From: Microbacterium sp.
GTDB taxonomy: Bacteria > Actinomycetota > Actinomycetes > Actinomycetales > Microbacteriaceae
Assembly: GCA_019510305.1 (NCBI GenBank)
Contig: JAEKKN010000017.1
Coordinates: 186,001 to 250,000, forward strand
Reading direction: 5' to 3'
DNA: 64,000 bases
The position numbers were made by a program, and so were the translations under genes. Positions 36,250 through 44,970 of this stretch are shown in pieces; within the stretch, counting starts at the first letter, position 1; every line of letters begins with the position of its first letter. A model generated the notes under the pieces. It searched no databases and had not been told where the DNA came from. It saw only the letters and a program-made list of their open reading frames with translations.

Positions 36250-36837
36250 TCAGAGCGCCGCGAGTTCGCGCCGCATCCAGGACTCGACGGATGCGGCGAC
36301 CTCCTGTGGGGTCAGCGTGTCGGTGTCGATGATCTCGGCCCGCCACCGCGGATCTCCTGGTTCCAGGTCGGCCCAGCGCGACCACTGCATCGGCAGGGGG
36401 CTCGCGACACGGATCACCTCCGGAGCATGTCGGGGGTCGAGGGTGTGCGCGAGGAACCACTCGCCGAAGCGGTTGTGGTGCACGATCACCTCCAGGTGCT
36501 CGCCGCGCTGCACCAGCCGCTCCGTGCGCGCGTCGGGGGAGCAGTCGAGCAGGCATACGCGGATGCCATCGAGCTGATCGGCGGAGGGCGCGGCGAGGAG
36601 CTCGCCCATCGGAACCTGGCCGCACAGCAGCACGTGGGAGCCGTCGGCCTGGGCGATCAGCGCCTGCTGCACCCAGTGCTCGACGGCGCCGTGCCGCCAG
36701 GCGGTGTCCGCCCCATCGGGAACCCCGATCGAGTCGAACTCCACGCAGCGGACCGGCGCTCCCCAGTCCACGGTCTCGAGGAGCGAGAGCACGGTCGACT
36801 TGCCCGCACCGCTCGCACCGGTCAGCGAGAACAGCAT
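36250..36837 (-). CDS. P-loop NTPase/kinase-like protein
   Basis: Cytoplasmic 195 aa protein starting MLFSLTGASGAGKSTVLSLL, with the Walker A motif GASGAGKS at residues 7-14. The rest resembles small-molecule kinases (EFDSIGVPDGAD, LLDCSPDARTERLVQRGEHL). It starts 11 bp after the GH172 stop, so it is co-transcribed with GH172 under operator copy (c). A sugar- or nucleoside-phosphorylating role would fit, but neither substrate nor activity is visible. Confidence 0.75.
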   Translation of the reverse strand: MLFSLTGASGAGKSTVLSLLETVDWGAPVRCVEFDSIGVPDGADTAWRHGAVEHWVQQALIAQADGSHVLLCGQVPMGELLAAPSADQLDGIRVCLLDCSPDARTERLVQRGEHLEVIVHHNRFGEWFLAHTLDPRHAPEVIRVASPLPMQWSRWADLEPGDPRWRAEIIDTDTLTPQEVAASVESWMRRELAAL

Positions 36838-36847
36838 CCGGTCACCG

Positions 36848-37981
36848 TCAGGCCCTCGGATCGCGCGGAGGCGTCGCGCCGATGTCGGGCACGGGAGCGG
36901 TTCCTAGGTGCACCTCCAGATCGTCCGCGCTCGGCGTCTTCGGACGCCGAGCGGTCGGGCGATCGAGATAGAACATCGCGGTGGACGCGATGTCGTCGCG
37001 CAGCGGCAGGTAACGCCATCCGCTGCGCCAGCCGAGAGCCTGGATGTCGACCTTCGGGATGCCGGTGGCGAAGTGGATCGGGTCGAGCAGGTGCCACCGG
37101 TACATGCCGAAGCGCTGCTGACTCACGTAGAGGCCATCGGGCCTGATCACCTGCGGCATCCCGAGGTAGGGGGTGGAGAACTCGGTGTACCCCTGGCCGG
37201 GGATGTCGAAGTTCCATGCACCGCCGAAGTAGTCCTCCGTTCCGGTCCCGCAGATCGTCGGGTAGTCGGTGTCGTCGTCGAGGTAGAACTTGATCTCGCC
37301 CTCACCCCACCAGCCGTTCGAGTTGACGCCCCAGGCGATGTAGGTGCCGACGTACTGCCCCTGGCCTTCGATACCCTCGAGGATCACGTGCGGTGTGAGG
37401 TCCCCGAGAGGGTTCGAGCGACGCCACTGCGCATGGAAGTAGGCGTCGCCGGAGTGATCTCCGCCGACCTCGTACGTCACCTGGTAGTAGATGCGCACAT
37501 CGACGGTCGATGTGTTCTCGAGCGTGAGCCGCGCACCGTCGCGGAACGGCATGGGCCAGTACGAGTTGAACCCGCCGTGCGGGTTGGCGGCGATCGTCTG
37601 CGAGTTGACCTGGGCGAAGACGCCCCACCCGTTGCAGAAGAAGTCTCCGTACGGAACCTCGACGGCGGGCTCCTCGGCTCCGTCCCAGTACGCGCGCAGC
37701 AGCAGGGTGCGCCAGTTGTCGGTGTGCGTAGTGATCCAGATGTGCGTGATCTTGCCCGAGCCCTGGATGCGGGCGAGGTCGAACGTCTCGCCCGCCTTCA
37801 CATCGACGCTGGGCGAGATCTTCCAGCCGGGGCCGAGGTCACGCGCGCAAGATGCGCCCGTGCCCTCGGTCGCCCGGCCACCGCCCCCAGCGGATCCATC
37901 GAAGTTCTCCGGCGAGATCGAACGCGTCTGCACGGGGCGCAGCGTCGCGAGGGTCGCCAGGTCAGAGGGTGCGAAAGTCAT
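36848..37981 (-). CDS. DUF2961/GH172 family, predicted exo-D-arabinofuranosidase
   Basis: Cytoplasmic enzyme of 377 aa without signal peptide. The DUF2961 landmarks are GSGKITHIWITTHTDNWRTL, PYGDFFCNGWG, SGDAYFHAQWRRSNPL and GTGTEDYFGGAWNF. DUF2961 is CAZy GH172, whose members include alpha-D-fructofuranosidases and alpha-D-arabinofuranosidases. In this locus the second activity fits, removing D-arabinose from imported oligosaccharides. Start ATG at 37979-37981, seven bases after a TACATT -10, suggests a leaderless mRNA; operator copy (c) overlaps that promoter. Confidence 0.88.
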   Translation of the reverse strand: MTFAPSDLATLATLRPVQTRSISPENFDGSAGGGGRATEGTGASCARDLGPGWKISPSVDVKAGETFDLARIQGSGKITHIWITTHTDNWRTLLLRAYWDGAEEPAVEVPYGDFFCNGWGVFAQVNSQTIAANPHGGFNSYWPMPFRDGARLTLENTSTVDVRIYYQVTYEVGGDHSGDAYFHAQWRRSNPLGDLTPHVILEGIEGQGQYVGTYIAWGVNSNGWWGEGEIKFYLDDDTDYPTICGTGTEDYFGGAWNFDIPGQGYTEFSTPYLGMPQVIRPDGLYVSQQRFGMYRWHLLDPIHFATGIPKVDIQALGWRSGWRYLPLRDDIASTAMFYLDRPTARRPKTPSADDLEVHLGTAPVPDIGATPPRDPRA

Positions 37982-37991
37982 GGGCGCCAAT

Positions 37992-38005
37992 GTAATCGAT
38001 TTCAC
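37992..38005. promoter_or_regulatory. Arabinan-regulon operator, copy (c)
   Basis: GTAATCGATTTCAC, the palindrome with one changed half-site. It lies between the divergent GH172 gene and the LacI regulator gene and overlaps the GH172 -10. It can control GH172 and could allow autoregulation of the regulator. Confidence 0.78.
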
Positions 38006-38085
38006 CTCAGAACGCCAGAGAACGGATGCGTGCACGATACTGTTGCTTCACATCCGGCACATCCGGACAACGCAGTGAGGTTCGC

Positions 38086-39072
38086 ATGTCCACGATCTAC
38101 GACGTCGCAGAGCTCGCCGGAGTCTCTCCGGCGACGGTCTCGCGCGTCTTCAACGGCACGAGCGTGTCGGAGGAGAAGGTGGCCGCTGTCCGCGACGCCG
38201 CCGCCCGTCTGAACTTCACGCCGAATCGCACCGCGAGGACGCTGCGTCGGCAGAGCTCCGAGGTCATCGCCCTCGTCATCCCCGATATCGAGAATCCGTA
38301 CTTCACCGAGATGGCGAGGGGCGTCGAGGACGTGGCCTCCGAAGCCGGATATTCTGTCGTGCTCTGCAACTCCGACGCGCAGGTGGAGAAGGAGGCGACC
38401 TATCTCCGGATCGCGATCGCCGAGCACATGTCGGGGATCATCATCGCGACCGCCGACGAGCACACCGACCTCGACAGCGTCCTCGCCACGGGGCGGCCGG
38501 TCGTGGCTGTCGACCGCGGCACCGACTACGACATCGACGAGGTCGTGATGGCCAACCGTGCCGCCGGCACGTCGGCCACGAAAGACCTGATCGACGCAGG
38601 GTATCGCCGAATCGCCTACATCGGCGGTCCTGAGCACATCGATACGGCCGCAGAGCGCGCCGCCGGCTGGCGGGCGGTGCTGGGAGCGTCGCGACCCGAG
38701 CTCGACCTCGACGAACTCGCACGGTTCGCGACGTTCAGGGTCGACGGCGGGAGAGCGGCGATGGAAGAGCTGCTGGCCCTCCCCGACCCTCCCGACGCCG
38801 TCGTCGCGGGCAACAACCTCATCGGGGTCGGCGCTATCCAGGTGCTCACCGAGCACGGCCTCACGCCACCGCAGGTGGGCGTCGCGGTGATCGGCTCGCT
38901 GCCCTTCACCACGCTCTCGCCGACCGCCGTGACGGTCGTCCGGCTGCCAGCGCGGCACATGGGCGTCACGGCTGCGCGCATGCTTCTGGAGCGCATCGGC
39001 GGCGATGCCCAGCCTGCGCGCACGGTCGTGCTGCGCAACGAGATCCAGTCGGCCTCCGTCATCCGCGGCTGA
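38086..39072 (+). CDS. LacI-family regulator of the arabinan locus
   Basis: DNA-binding repressor of 328 aa. The LacI headpiece is MSTIYDVAELAGVSPATVSRVFNG at the very start, with hinge RTARTLRRQSSEVIALVIP, then a sugar-binding periplasmic-protein-like core. The ATG at 38086 was chosen because it places the headpiece at residue 1. Two of the four AAATCGATTT palindromes flank the gene, and the other two serve the remaining promoters, so it is the likely regulator. Its effector is probably D-arabinose or a related sugar; inferred. Confidence 0.9.
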   Translation: MSTIYDVAELAGVSPATVSRVFNGTSVSEEKVAAVRDAAARLNFTPNRTARTLRRQSSEVIALVIPDIENPYFTEMARGVEDVASEAGYSVVLCNSDAQVEKEATYLRIAIAEHMSGIIIATADEHTDLDSVLATGRPVVAVDRGTDYDIDEVVMANRAAGTSATKDLIDAGYRRIAYIGGPEHIDTAAERAAGWRAVLGASRPELDLDELARFATFRVDGGRAAMEELLALPDPPDAVVAGNNLIGVGAIQVLTEHGLTPPQVGVAVIGSLPFTTLSPTAVTVVRLPARHMGVTAARMLLERIGGDAQPARTVVLRNEIQSASVIRG

Positions 39073-39118
39073 CGGATCCCGTCACTCCGACGGCCCGGAC
39101 GCACAGCGTCTTGCATCA

Positions 39119-39132
39119 TGAAATCGATTTCG
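39119..39132. promoter_or_regulatory. Arabinan-regulon operator, copy (d)
   Basis: TGAAATCGATTTCG in the spacer between TTGCAT (39111-39116) and TACAGT (39135-39140), an 18-base spacing. It controls the kinase-GH116-isomerase operon. Confidence 0.85.
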
Positions 39133-39184
39133 CGTACAGTGGCGACAGGTTCGCATCGACGGCCCGGGTTTCAAGGAGGACACC

Positions 39185-40699
39185 ATGCGCTGCACCCTCG
39201 GGGTGGACATCGGCACAGCCAGCAGCAAGGGCGTGCTGGTGGACGTCGACGGCGAGATCCTGGCGACCGCGACCAGGGCGCACGAGGTCAGCCGTCCGCA
39301 CACCGGCTGGGTCGAGATGGATGGTCGGGTCTGGTGGGACGAGTTCGTCGCGATCGCGCGAGAGCTGATCGACGCGGTGCCCGAGGCCGAGATCGGCGGA
39401 GTGGGCGTCAGCGGCATGGGGCCGTGCATCCTGCTGGTCGATGACGACGATGTGCCGGTCCGCCCGGCCATCCTCTACGGCGTGGACACGCGCGCACATG
39501 TGCAGATCGAGCAGATGACCGCCCAGATCGGCGCCGAAGAGATCGCCCGCGTGGGTGGTTCGCTGCTCAGCTCGCAGGCCGGCGGGCCGAAACTGGTCTG
39601 GGTCGCGGAAGAGGAGCCGGATGCCTGGGCTCGAGCGCGGCGGCTGTTCATGCCCGCCTCGTGGCTCGCCCGCAGACTGACCGGCGCCTACCTGCTCGAT
39701 CACCAGTCGGCGAGTCAGGTCTCCCCCCTCTACGACATCGAGGGCGAGCGGTGGCATGAACCCTGGTGGGCGCGCTATGCGGGTTCGATCGAGCAGCCTC
39801 CGCTGCGATGGGCCGGCGACGTGGCCGGCACGGTCACCCCCGACGCGGCATCCGCCACGGGGATCGCGGAGGGCACGCCCGTCATCACCGGCACGATCGA
39901 CGCCTGGACCGAGGCCGTGAGCGTCGGCGCGCACGAGGTCGGCGATCTCATGCTCATGTACGGGACCACGATGTTCCTCGTCGCCACCGGCGAGGAGACG
40001 CTGCGCACACCGTCGATGTGGACGACGGCGGGGGCGTTCGCCGGCACCCGCAACCTCGCCGGCGGTCTCTCCACCTCAGGGGCGCTGACTTCGTGGCTGA
40101 AGGATCTGACGGGAGCCGACTATCCGCAGCTCCTCGCCGAGGCCGAGGAGTCCGGCCCGGGAGCGCGCGGACTGCTGATGCTGCCGTACTTCGCCGGCGA
40201 ACGTACACCGATCCAAGACGCGGACGCGCGCGGCGTCGTCGCCGGTCTCACGCTCAGCCACACCCGCGGCGATCTGTACCGGGCGGCGCTCGAAGCCACC
40301 GCGCTCGGCGTGCGCCACAACGTCGAGACGATGCGGGCGGCGGGCGCCGACATCGGTCGCGTGGTCGCCGTCGGCGGCGGCACGCAGGGAAGGCTCTGGA
40401 TGCAGATCGTGTCTGATGCGACCGGACTCGTGCAGGACGTTCCCGAGACGACGATCGGCGCGAGCTACGGCGCTGCGTTCCTCGCGGCGACCGCGACCGC
40501 GTCCGCGACCGCCACCGCGGCGACCGGCGCTCCCGTGATCGCCGACTGGAACCCGGTCGCCGAGAAGATCCACCCCGATGAGACGCTGCGCGCTCGCTAC
40601 GACGCGCTCTTCGATCGATACCTGCGGCTGTACGAAGGATCGAAGGATGTCGTGCACGAGCTCGCCGCTGAGCAGAAGAAGAAGGAGGGGGCGGCATGA
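39185..40699 (+). CDS. FGGY-family sugar kinase, predicted D-ribulokinase
   Basis: Carbohydrate kinase of 504 aa. The FGGY phosphate-1 region is LGVDIGTASSKGVLVDVDG, and the C-terminal signature region is AVGGGTQGRLWMQIVSDATG. It resembles xylulokinase/ribulokinase-like enzymes; family alone does not set the substrate. Co-transcription with a fucose-isomerase-like enzyme that can make D-ribulose from D-arabinose makes D-ribulose the best guess. AAGGAGGA ribosome-binding site. A Thr/Ala-rich repeat (ATATASATATAA) near residue 440 is a low-complexity insertion. Confidence 0.87.
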   Translation: MRCTLGVDIGTASSKGVLVDVDGEILATATRAHEVSRPHTGWVEMDGRVWWDEFVAIARELIDAVPEAEIGGVGVSGMGPCILLVDDDDVPVRPAILYGVDTRAHVQIEQMTAQIGAEEIARVGGSLLSSQAGGPKLVWVAEEEPDAWARARRLFMPASWLARRLTGAYLLDHQSASQVSPLYDIEGERWHEPWWARYAGSIEQPPLRWAGDVAGTVTPDAASATGIAEGTPVITGTIDAWTEAVSVGAHEVGDLMLMYGTTMFLVATGEETLRTPSMWTTAGAFAGTRNLAGGLSTSGALTSWLKDLTGADYPQLLAEAEESGPGARGLLMLPYFAGERTPIQDADARGVVAGLTLSHTRGDLYRAALEATALGVRHNVETMRAAGADIGRVVAVGGGTQGRLWMQIVSDATGLVQDVPETTIGASYGAAFLAATATASATATAATGAPVIADWNPVAEKIHPDETLRARYDALFDRYLRLYEGSKDVVHELAAEQKKKEGAA

Positions 40700-43245
40700 T
40701 CCGTCGAGCCCGTGGAATCCCGCACACCTCGCAGGCGACCGCATTCCCTCTGGGGGGCATCGGCACCGGCAACGTGTCGATCGGAGCGCGCGGCGAGCTG
40801 CGCGACTGGGAGTTCGAGAACCTCCCCGACAAGGGTCGCCGCAACCCGTATTCCTTCTTCGCGATCCACGCAGCGCCCGAGACGGGGCCCGCGGTGACGC
40901 GGGTTCTGGAGGCGCGACTGACCGGGCGGCACGACGCGGATGCCGGCTACTCCTTCGACCAGCTCGCGGGGCTTCCCCGGCTGGATGCTGCGACGCTGCA
41001 CGGCGAGTATCCGGTCGTCGACATCGACTTCACCGACGGCGTCCTTCCGGTCGACGTCTCGCTGCACGCGTTCACGCCGCTCGTGCCGCTCGACGCCGAC
41101 GCCTCCGGCATCCCCGCGGCGGTCCTCCGCTACCGGGTCACCAATCCCGGTGCGTGTCCGGTGGCGGTAACCGTGGTCGGCAGCGTCTCGCACACCGCCG
41201 GACGCGCCGCTCCAGGGCCCGACGCGCCCTGGGGGATGCGCGCAACGCAGACCGTGCGCTGGCGAGACGACGGCGCCGTGCGCGGACTCGACTTCGACAT
41301 CGATCTTCCTCCGGACGACCCCGGTTACGGCACGCTGAGCCTGACGACGACGGATGCCGCGACCACCGTCAAGCCGCAATGGGTGACCAGCTACTGGCCG
41401 GACGGCGCGCGGCTGTTCTGGAACGACCTCACCGACGACGGGCTGCTCGCCGCCGAACCGCGACTGACCTTGGAGGATCGCCCTCGCGGGCTGTTCGCCG
41501 AGCTCGATGCGGACCCTGACGCGGCGCCGCTGACCGAGCAGGAGATGCTCGCGAAACTGCCGCGGATCCGCACCGGCTCCTTGGGGATCGTTCACACGCT
41601 CGCGCCCGGGGAGAGCCGCGACTTCGAGTTCGTGCTGTCGTGGAGTTTCCCGAACCGGCGTCGGGGGTGGCACGGGCACATCGTCCTCGACGACCCGGGC
41701 GACGGCGTCGTGCGCAACCACTACGCGACGCTGTGGCCGGACGCATGGACGGCCGCGCGGCATCTCCACGACGAGCTCCCGGCGCTGGAGCGGGCCACCG
41801 ACGCCTTCGTCGACGCCCTCTACGGCGGCAGCCTCGACGCGGTCCTGGTCGATGCGATCGGCGCGAACGTCGCCGCGGCACGCTCGACGACCGGTTTCGT
41901 CGTCGAGTCCCCGAACGCCGAGCTGGGGGAGGGGCCGGTGTTCGCGGCATGGGAGGGCTCGTTCGATCACGGCGGCTCCTGCGAAGGCACCTGCACGCAC
42001 GTGTGGTCGTACGCGCAGACGCTCGCCTGGCTGTTCCCCTCGCTCGAACGCAGCGCTCGCCGGGTCGAGTACCTGCTCGAGACCGACTACGCCGGTGCGC
42101 AGAAGTTCCGCGGCAACCGCATCTTCGGCGGCCCCTCCTGGTTCATGGGTCCTGCCGTCGACGGGCAGCTCGGCACCCTGCTCCGCCTGCACAGGGAGTG
42201 GCGGTTCAGCGGCGACGAGGAGTTCCTCCGCGAGCTGTGGCCCGCGGCATCCCGCACCCTCGACTACGCGATCCGCGAGTGGGACAGAGACGGCGACGGC
42301 CTGCTCGACGGCGAGATGCACAACACCTACGACATCGAGTTCCACGGCGCGGAGCCGCTCGCGAACGGCGTGTACCTCGCCGCGCTGCGGGCGGGGGCGC
42401 GGATGGCCGCCCACCTCGGCGAGGTCGAGCGCGCCCGCGGCTGGACCGCGCGCGCCGAGCACGTCGCCGCCGCCATGGACGCGACGCTGTGGAACGGCGA
42501 GTACTACCGGCAGGTCATCGACGATGCCGATGCTCATCGCTACCAGTACGGCGACGGCGTGCTGTCCGACCAGCTGCTCGGACAGTTCCACGCCTTCGTG
42601 AACGGACTCGGTCATCTGCTGCCCGAGGATCGGGTCGACTCGGCGCTCGGCGCCATCGCCAGGTACAACCTGCGCGACGATCTCTCCGCCCACGAGAGCA
42701 CGCAACGCGTGTACGCGCTGAACGACGAGGGCGGACTGCTGCTCGCGTCCTGGCCCCGGGGTGGGCGTCCGGCGATTCCCTTCGTCTATTCGGACGAGGT
42801 GTGGACGGGCGTTGAGCACCAGGTCGCGGCCTCCCTCCTCTTCGCGGGCCGCTATGAAGAAGCCCTCCGCATCGAACGGGCGCTCCGCGCTCGCTACGAC
42901 GGCACCCACCGCAGCCCCTGGAACGAGATCGAGTGCGGCAACCACTACGCCCGCTCCCTCGCGTCCTGGGCGCTGCTGCTCGGCGTGAGCGGGGCGCAAT
43001 GGGACGCGCCTGACCGCGTTCTCTCCTTCGCTCCGGCGACTGACGGGCCCTTCCGCAGCCTGTTCACGACCGGCTCCGGCTGGGGCCGGGTCGAGATCGA
43101 CCGCGATGCGCTCACGCTCCGTCTCGACGGCGGAACCCTCGACATCGGCGATCTGCGGCTGCACGGTCGCAGCGTCGGACGCGGCATCCGACTCCGAGAC
43201 GGGGAGTCGCACACCATCCACACCCTGACACCGGAGGCATCATGA
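40696..43245 (+). CDS. GH116 family glycoside hydrolase, cytoplasmic
   Basis: Retaining exo-glycosidase of 849 aa. The N-terminal beta-sandwich begins ATAFPLGGIGTGNVSIGARG, a GH116 hallmark. The (alpha/alpha)6 catalytic domain has SCEGTCTHVW, with Glu430 where the family nucleophile lies, and HNTYDIEFHG, with Asp546 where the acid/base lies. No signal peptide. Most characterised GH116 enzymes act on beta-glucosides, beta-xylosides or GlcNAc; here, in an operon with the pentose isomerase and kinase, a D-arabinofuranoside-releasing role is likely but inferred. ATGA overlaps with both neighbours. Confidence 0.88.
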   Translation: MIRRARGIPHTSQATAFPLGGIGTGNVSIGARGELRDWEFENLPDKGRRNPYSFFAIHAAPETGPAVTRVLEARLTGRHDADAGYSFDQLAGLPRLDAATLHGEYPVVDIDFTDGVLPVDVSLHAFTPLVPLDADASGIPAAVLRYRVTNPGACPVAVTVVGSVSHTAGRAAPGPDAPWGMRATQTVRWRDDGAVRGLDFDIDLPPDDPGYGTLSLTTTDAATTVKPQWVTSYWPDGARLFWNDLTDDGLLAAEPRLTLEDRPRGLFAELDADPDAAPLTEQEMLAKLPRIRTGSLGIVHTLAPGESRDFEFVLSWSFPNRRRGWHGHIVLDDPGDGVVRNHYATLWPDAWTAARHLHDELPALERATDAFVDALYGGSLDAVLVDAIGANVAAARSTTGFVVESPNAELGEGPVFAAWEGSFDHGGSCEGTCTHVWSYAQTLAWLFPSLERSARRVEYLLETDYAGAQKFRGNRIFGGPSWFMGPAVDGQLGTLLRLHREWRFSGDEEFLRELWPAASRTLDYAIREWDRDGDGLLDGEMHNTYDIEFHGAEPLANGVYLAALRAGARMAAHLGEVERARGWTARAEHVAAAMDATLWNGEYYRQVIDDADAHRYQYGDGVLSDQLLGQFHAFVNGLGHLLPEDRVDSALGAIARYNLRDDLSAHESTQRVYALNDEGGLLLASWPRGGRPAIPFVYSDEVWTGVEHQVAASLLFAGRYEEALRIERALRARYDGTHRSPWNEIECGNHYARSLASWALLLGVSGAQWDAPDRVLSFAPATDGPFRSLFTTGSGWGRVEIDRDALTLRLDGGTLDIGDLRLHGRSVGRGIRLRDGESHTIHTLTPEAS

Positions 43246-44876
43246 CCACCTACACCCTGCCCGCACCCGTCGTCCGGCCGGCAGCCGCCCCGAAGACCGC
43301 CTATCTCATCACCTCCGGAGATCTCCGGGAGTCGGCGAACGTCGCGGGCTGGCCCACCCAGGTCGAACTCGAGGAGGGCGTGACCGGCGTGCTCGACGGC
43401 CTCGGATGGACGGTCGTCCGCCCGTTCGGCGTCGACCCGGCGACCGGACACGGCTTCATCTCCAGCCAGCGGATGGGATTGGAGGTGTTCCGAGACATCC
43501 CTGTCGACGCCCCCCTCGTCGTGGCCATCGCAAACTGGCAGTACTCGCACCACGTTCTCGCGGGCCTGCGCACTCACGAGGGGCCGATCCTCACCGTGGC
43601 GAACTTCGCGGGGGACTGGCCGGGCCTCGTCGGCCTGCTCGGCTTGAACGCGGGCCTGACCAAGATGGGCAAGCCCTACGCGACGACCTGGTCGGTCGAT
43701 TACACCGACGACTGGTTCACCGACGCCATCAGGGAGTGGACCGAGACCGGCGCCATCACCCACGACGACTCGCACGTGCGTCCGCTGCCCGAGTTGCCCG
43801 ACAGCCCGGAGAAGCGTCTCGGTGAGGCGCTCGCCGCCCAGCTCCACGCGGAGAAGGCGATCATCGGCGTCTTCGACGAGGGGTGCATGGGCATGTACAA
43901 CGCGATCTTCGACGACGAGCTGCTCAACAAGACGGGCATCTACAAGGAGCGGCTCTCCCAGTCGGCGCTGTACGCCGAGATGCTCGAGGTCGGCGAGGAC
44001 GAGGCGGATGCCGCCTACGACTGGCTGATCGACCACGGAATGACCTTCCGATACGGCGAGGATGCCGTCACAGAACTCACCCGCGAGCAGGTGCAGTGGC
44101 AGCTGAAGATGTACATCGCCGCTCTCCGCATCGCGGACGACTTCGGTCTCGACGCGGTCGGCATCCAGTATCAGCAGGGGCTCAAGGACCTCGTGCCGGC
44201 ATCCGACCTCGCCGAAGGCATCCTGAACTCCACCGAGCGCCCTCCCGTGACCTCGCGCGACGGCTCGCGCGTGCTGCACGAGGGCCGGGCCTTCCCGCAC
44301 TTCAACGAAGCGGACGAGGGGGTCGCGGTCGACGCGCTCGTCACCGACCGCGTCTGGCGCGCGATGGGACTCGTGCCCGACAACACGCTGCACGACGTCC
44401 GGTGGGGAGAGGAGTACGACGGCGAGTTCGTCTGGGTGTACGAGATCTCCGGCTCCGTCCCCGCATCGCATCTCGGCGGCTGGGACCAGGCCGAGGGGTG
44501 GCGGCAGGGTCACGTGTTCTTCCCCGCGGGCGGCGCCACGATCAACGGCGTCTCGAAGCCGGGCGAAATCGTCTTGTCGCGCGTGTTCATCGCCGACGGC
44601 ATCCTGCAGGCCGATGTCTTCCGGGCCTCGGTCGTAGAGCTGCCGGAGGAGGAGACCCGACGCCGCAAGGAGGCCACGAACCCCGAGTGGCCGATCGCCC
44701 ATGTCGTGCTGCGCGGCCAGACGCGCGACCAGTTCATGGCGCGGCACAAGGCCAACCACGCGCAGCTCGTCTACGCGCCGGATGCCGAGACCGCCGATCG
44801 TGCTCTGATCGCCAAGGCGGCGATGTTCGCGGGCATGGGGATCGCGGTCAACCTCGTCGGAGATGTGAGCCTCTGA
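43242..44876 (+). CDS. L-fucose/L-arabinose isomerase-like protein, predicted D-arabinose isomerase
   Basis: Aldose-ketose isomerase of 544 aa. It has the fucose-isomerase-type segments ANWQYSHHVLAGL, IIGVFDEGCMGMYNAIFDDE (with the metal-ligand Glu in FDEG) and RHKANHAQL near the C-terminus. L-fucose isomerases are known to turn D-arabinose into D-ribulose, since the two sugars share configuration at C2-C4. In an operon with an FGGY kinase and GH116 under the arabinan operator, that reaction is the best guess. L-fucose cannot be excluded, but no fuculose aldolase is in the window. Confidence 0.85.
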   Translation: MTTYTLPAPVVRPAAAPKTAYLITSGDLRESANVAGWPTQVELEEGVTGVLDGLGWTVVRPFGVDPATGHGFISSQRMGLEVFRDIPVDAPLVVAIANWQYSHHVLAGLRTHEGPILTVANFAGDWPGLVGLLGLNAGLTKMGKPYATTWSVDYTDDWFTDAIREWTETGAITHDDSHVRPLPELPDSPEKRLGEALAAQLHAEKAIIGVFDEGCMGMYNAIFDDELLNKTGIYKERLSQSALYAEMLEVGEDEADAAYDWLIDHGMTFRYGEDAVTELTREQVQWQLKMYIAALRIADDFGLDAVGIQYQQGLKDLVPASDLAEGILNSTERPPVTSRDGSRVLHEGRAFPHFNEADEGVAVDALVTDRVWRAMGLVPDNTLHDVRWGEEYDGEFVWVYEISGSVPASHLGGWDQAEGWRQGHVFFPAGGATINGVSKPGEIVLSRVFIADGILQADVFRASVVELPEEETRRRKEATNPEWPIAHVVLRGQTRDQFMARHKANHAQLVYAPDAETADRALIAKAAMFAGMGIAVNLVGDVSL

Positions 44877-44903
44877 CGACCACGACCACGACCACGCCCA
44901 CGC

Positions 44904-44941
44904 GCGAACCGCCCTTCCCTGATCGGGGAAGGGCGGTTCGC
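44904..44941. terminator. Bidirectional terminator between the two glycan loci
   Basis: Perfect 16-bp inverted repeat (GCGAACCGCCCTTCCC and its complement) with a six-base loop, between the isomerase stop and the convergent GH18 stop. It marks the boundary of the arabinan and N-glycan loci. No long U-tract, as is common in high-GC actinobacteria. Confidence 0.85.
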
Positions 44942-44970
44942 GTTCTGCGGCATGCCAGTGAGGCGCCTGG

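Noticed and set aside
40597..43221. Long open frame on the minus strand opposite the GH116 gene
   Set aside because: Low-complexity Arg/Val/Gly-rich translation without domains; it mirrors the GC-rich third positions of GH116, which has clear family motifs on the plus strand.
43242..44876. Reading the isomerase and kinase as an L-fucose or L-rhamnose pathway
   Set aside because: No aldolase, mutarotase, fucosidase or rhamnosidase is present, while all glycosidases and the operator point to a D-arabinan route. Kept only as an alternative.
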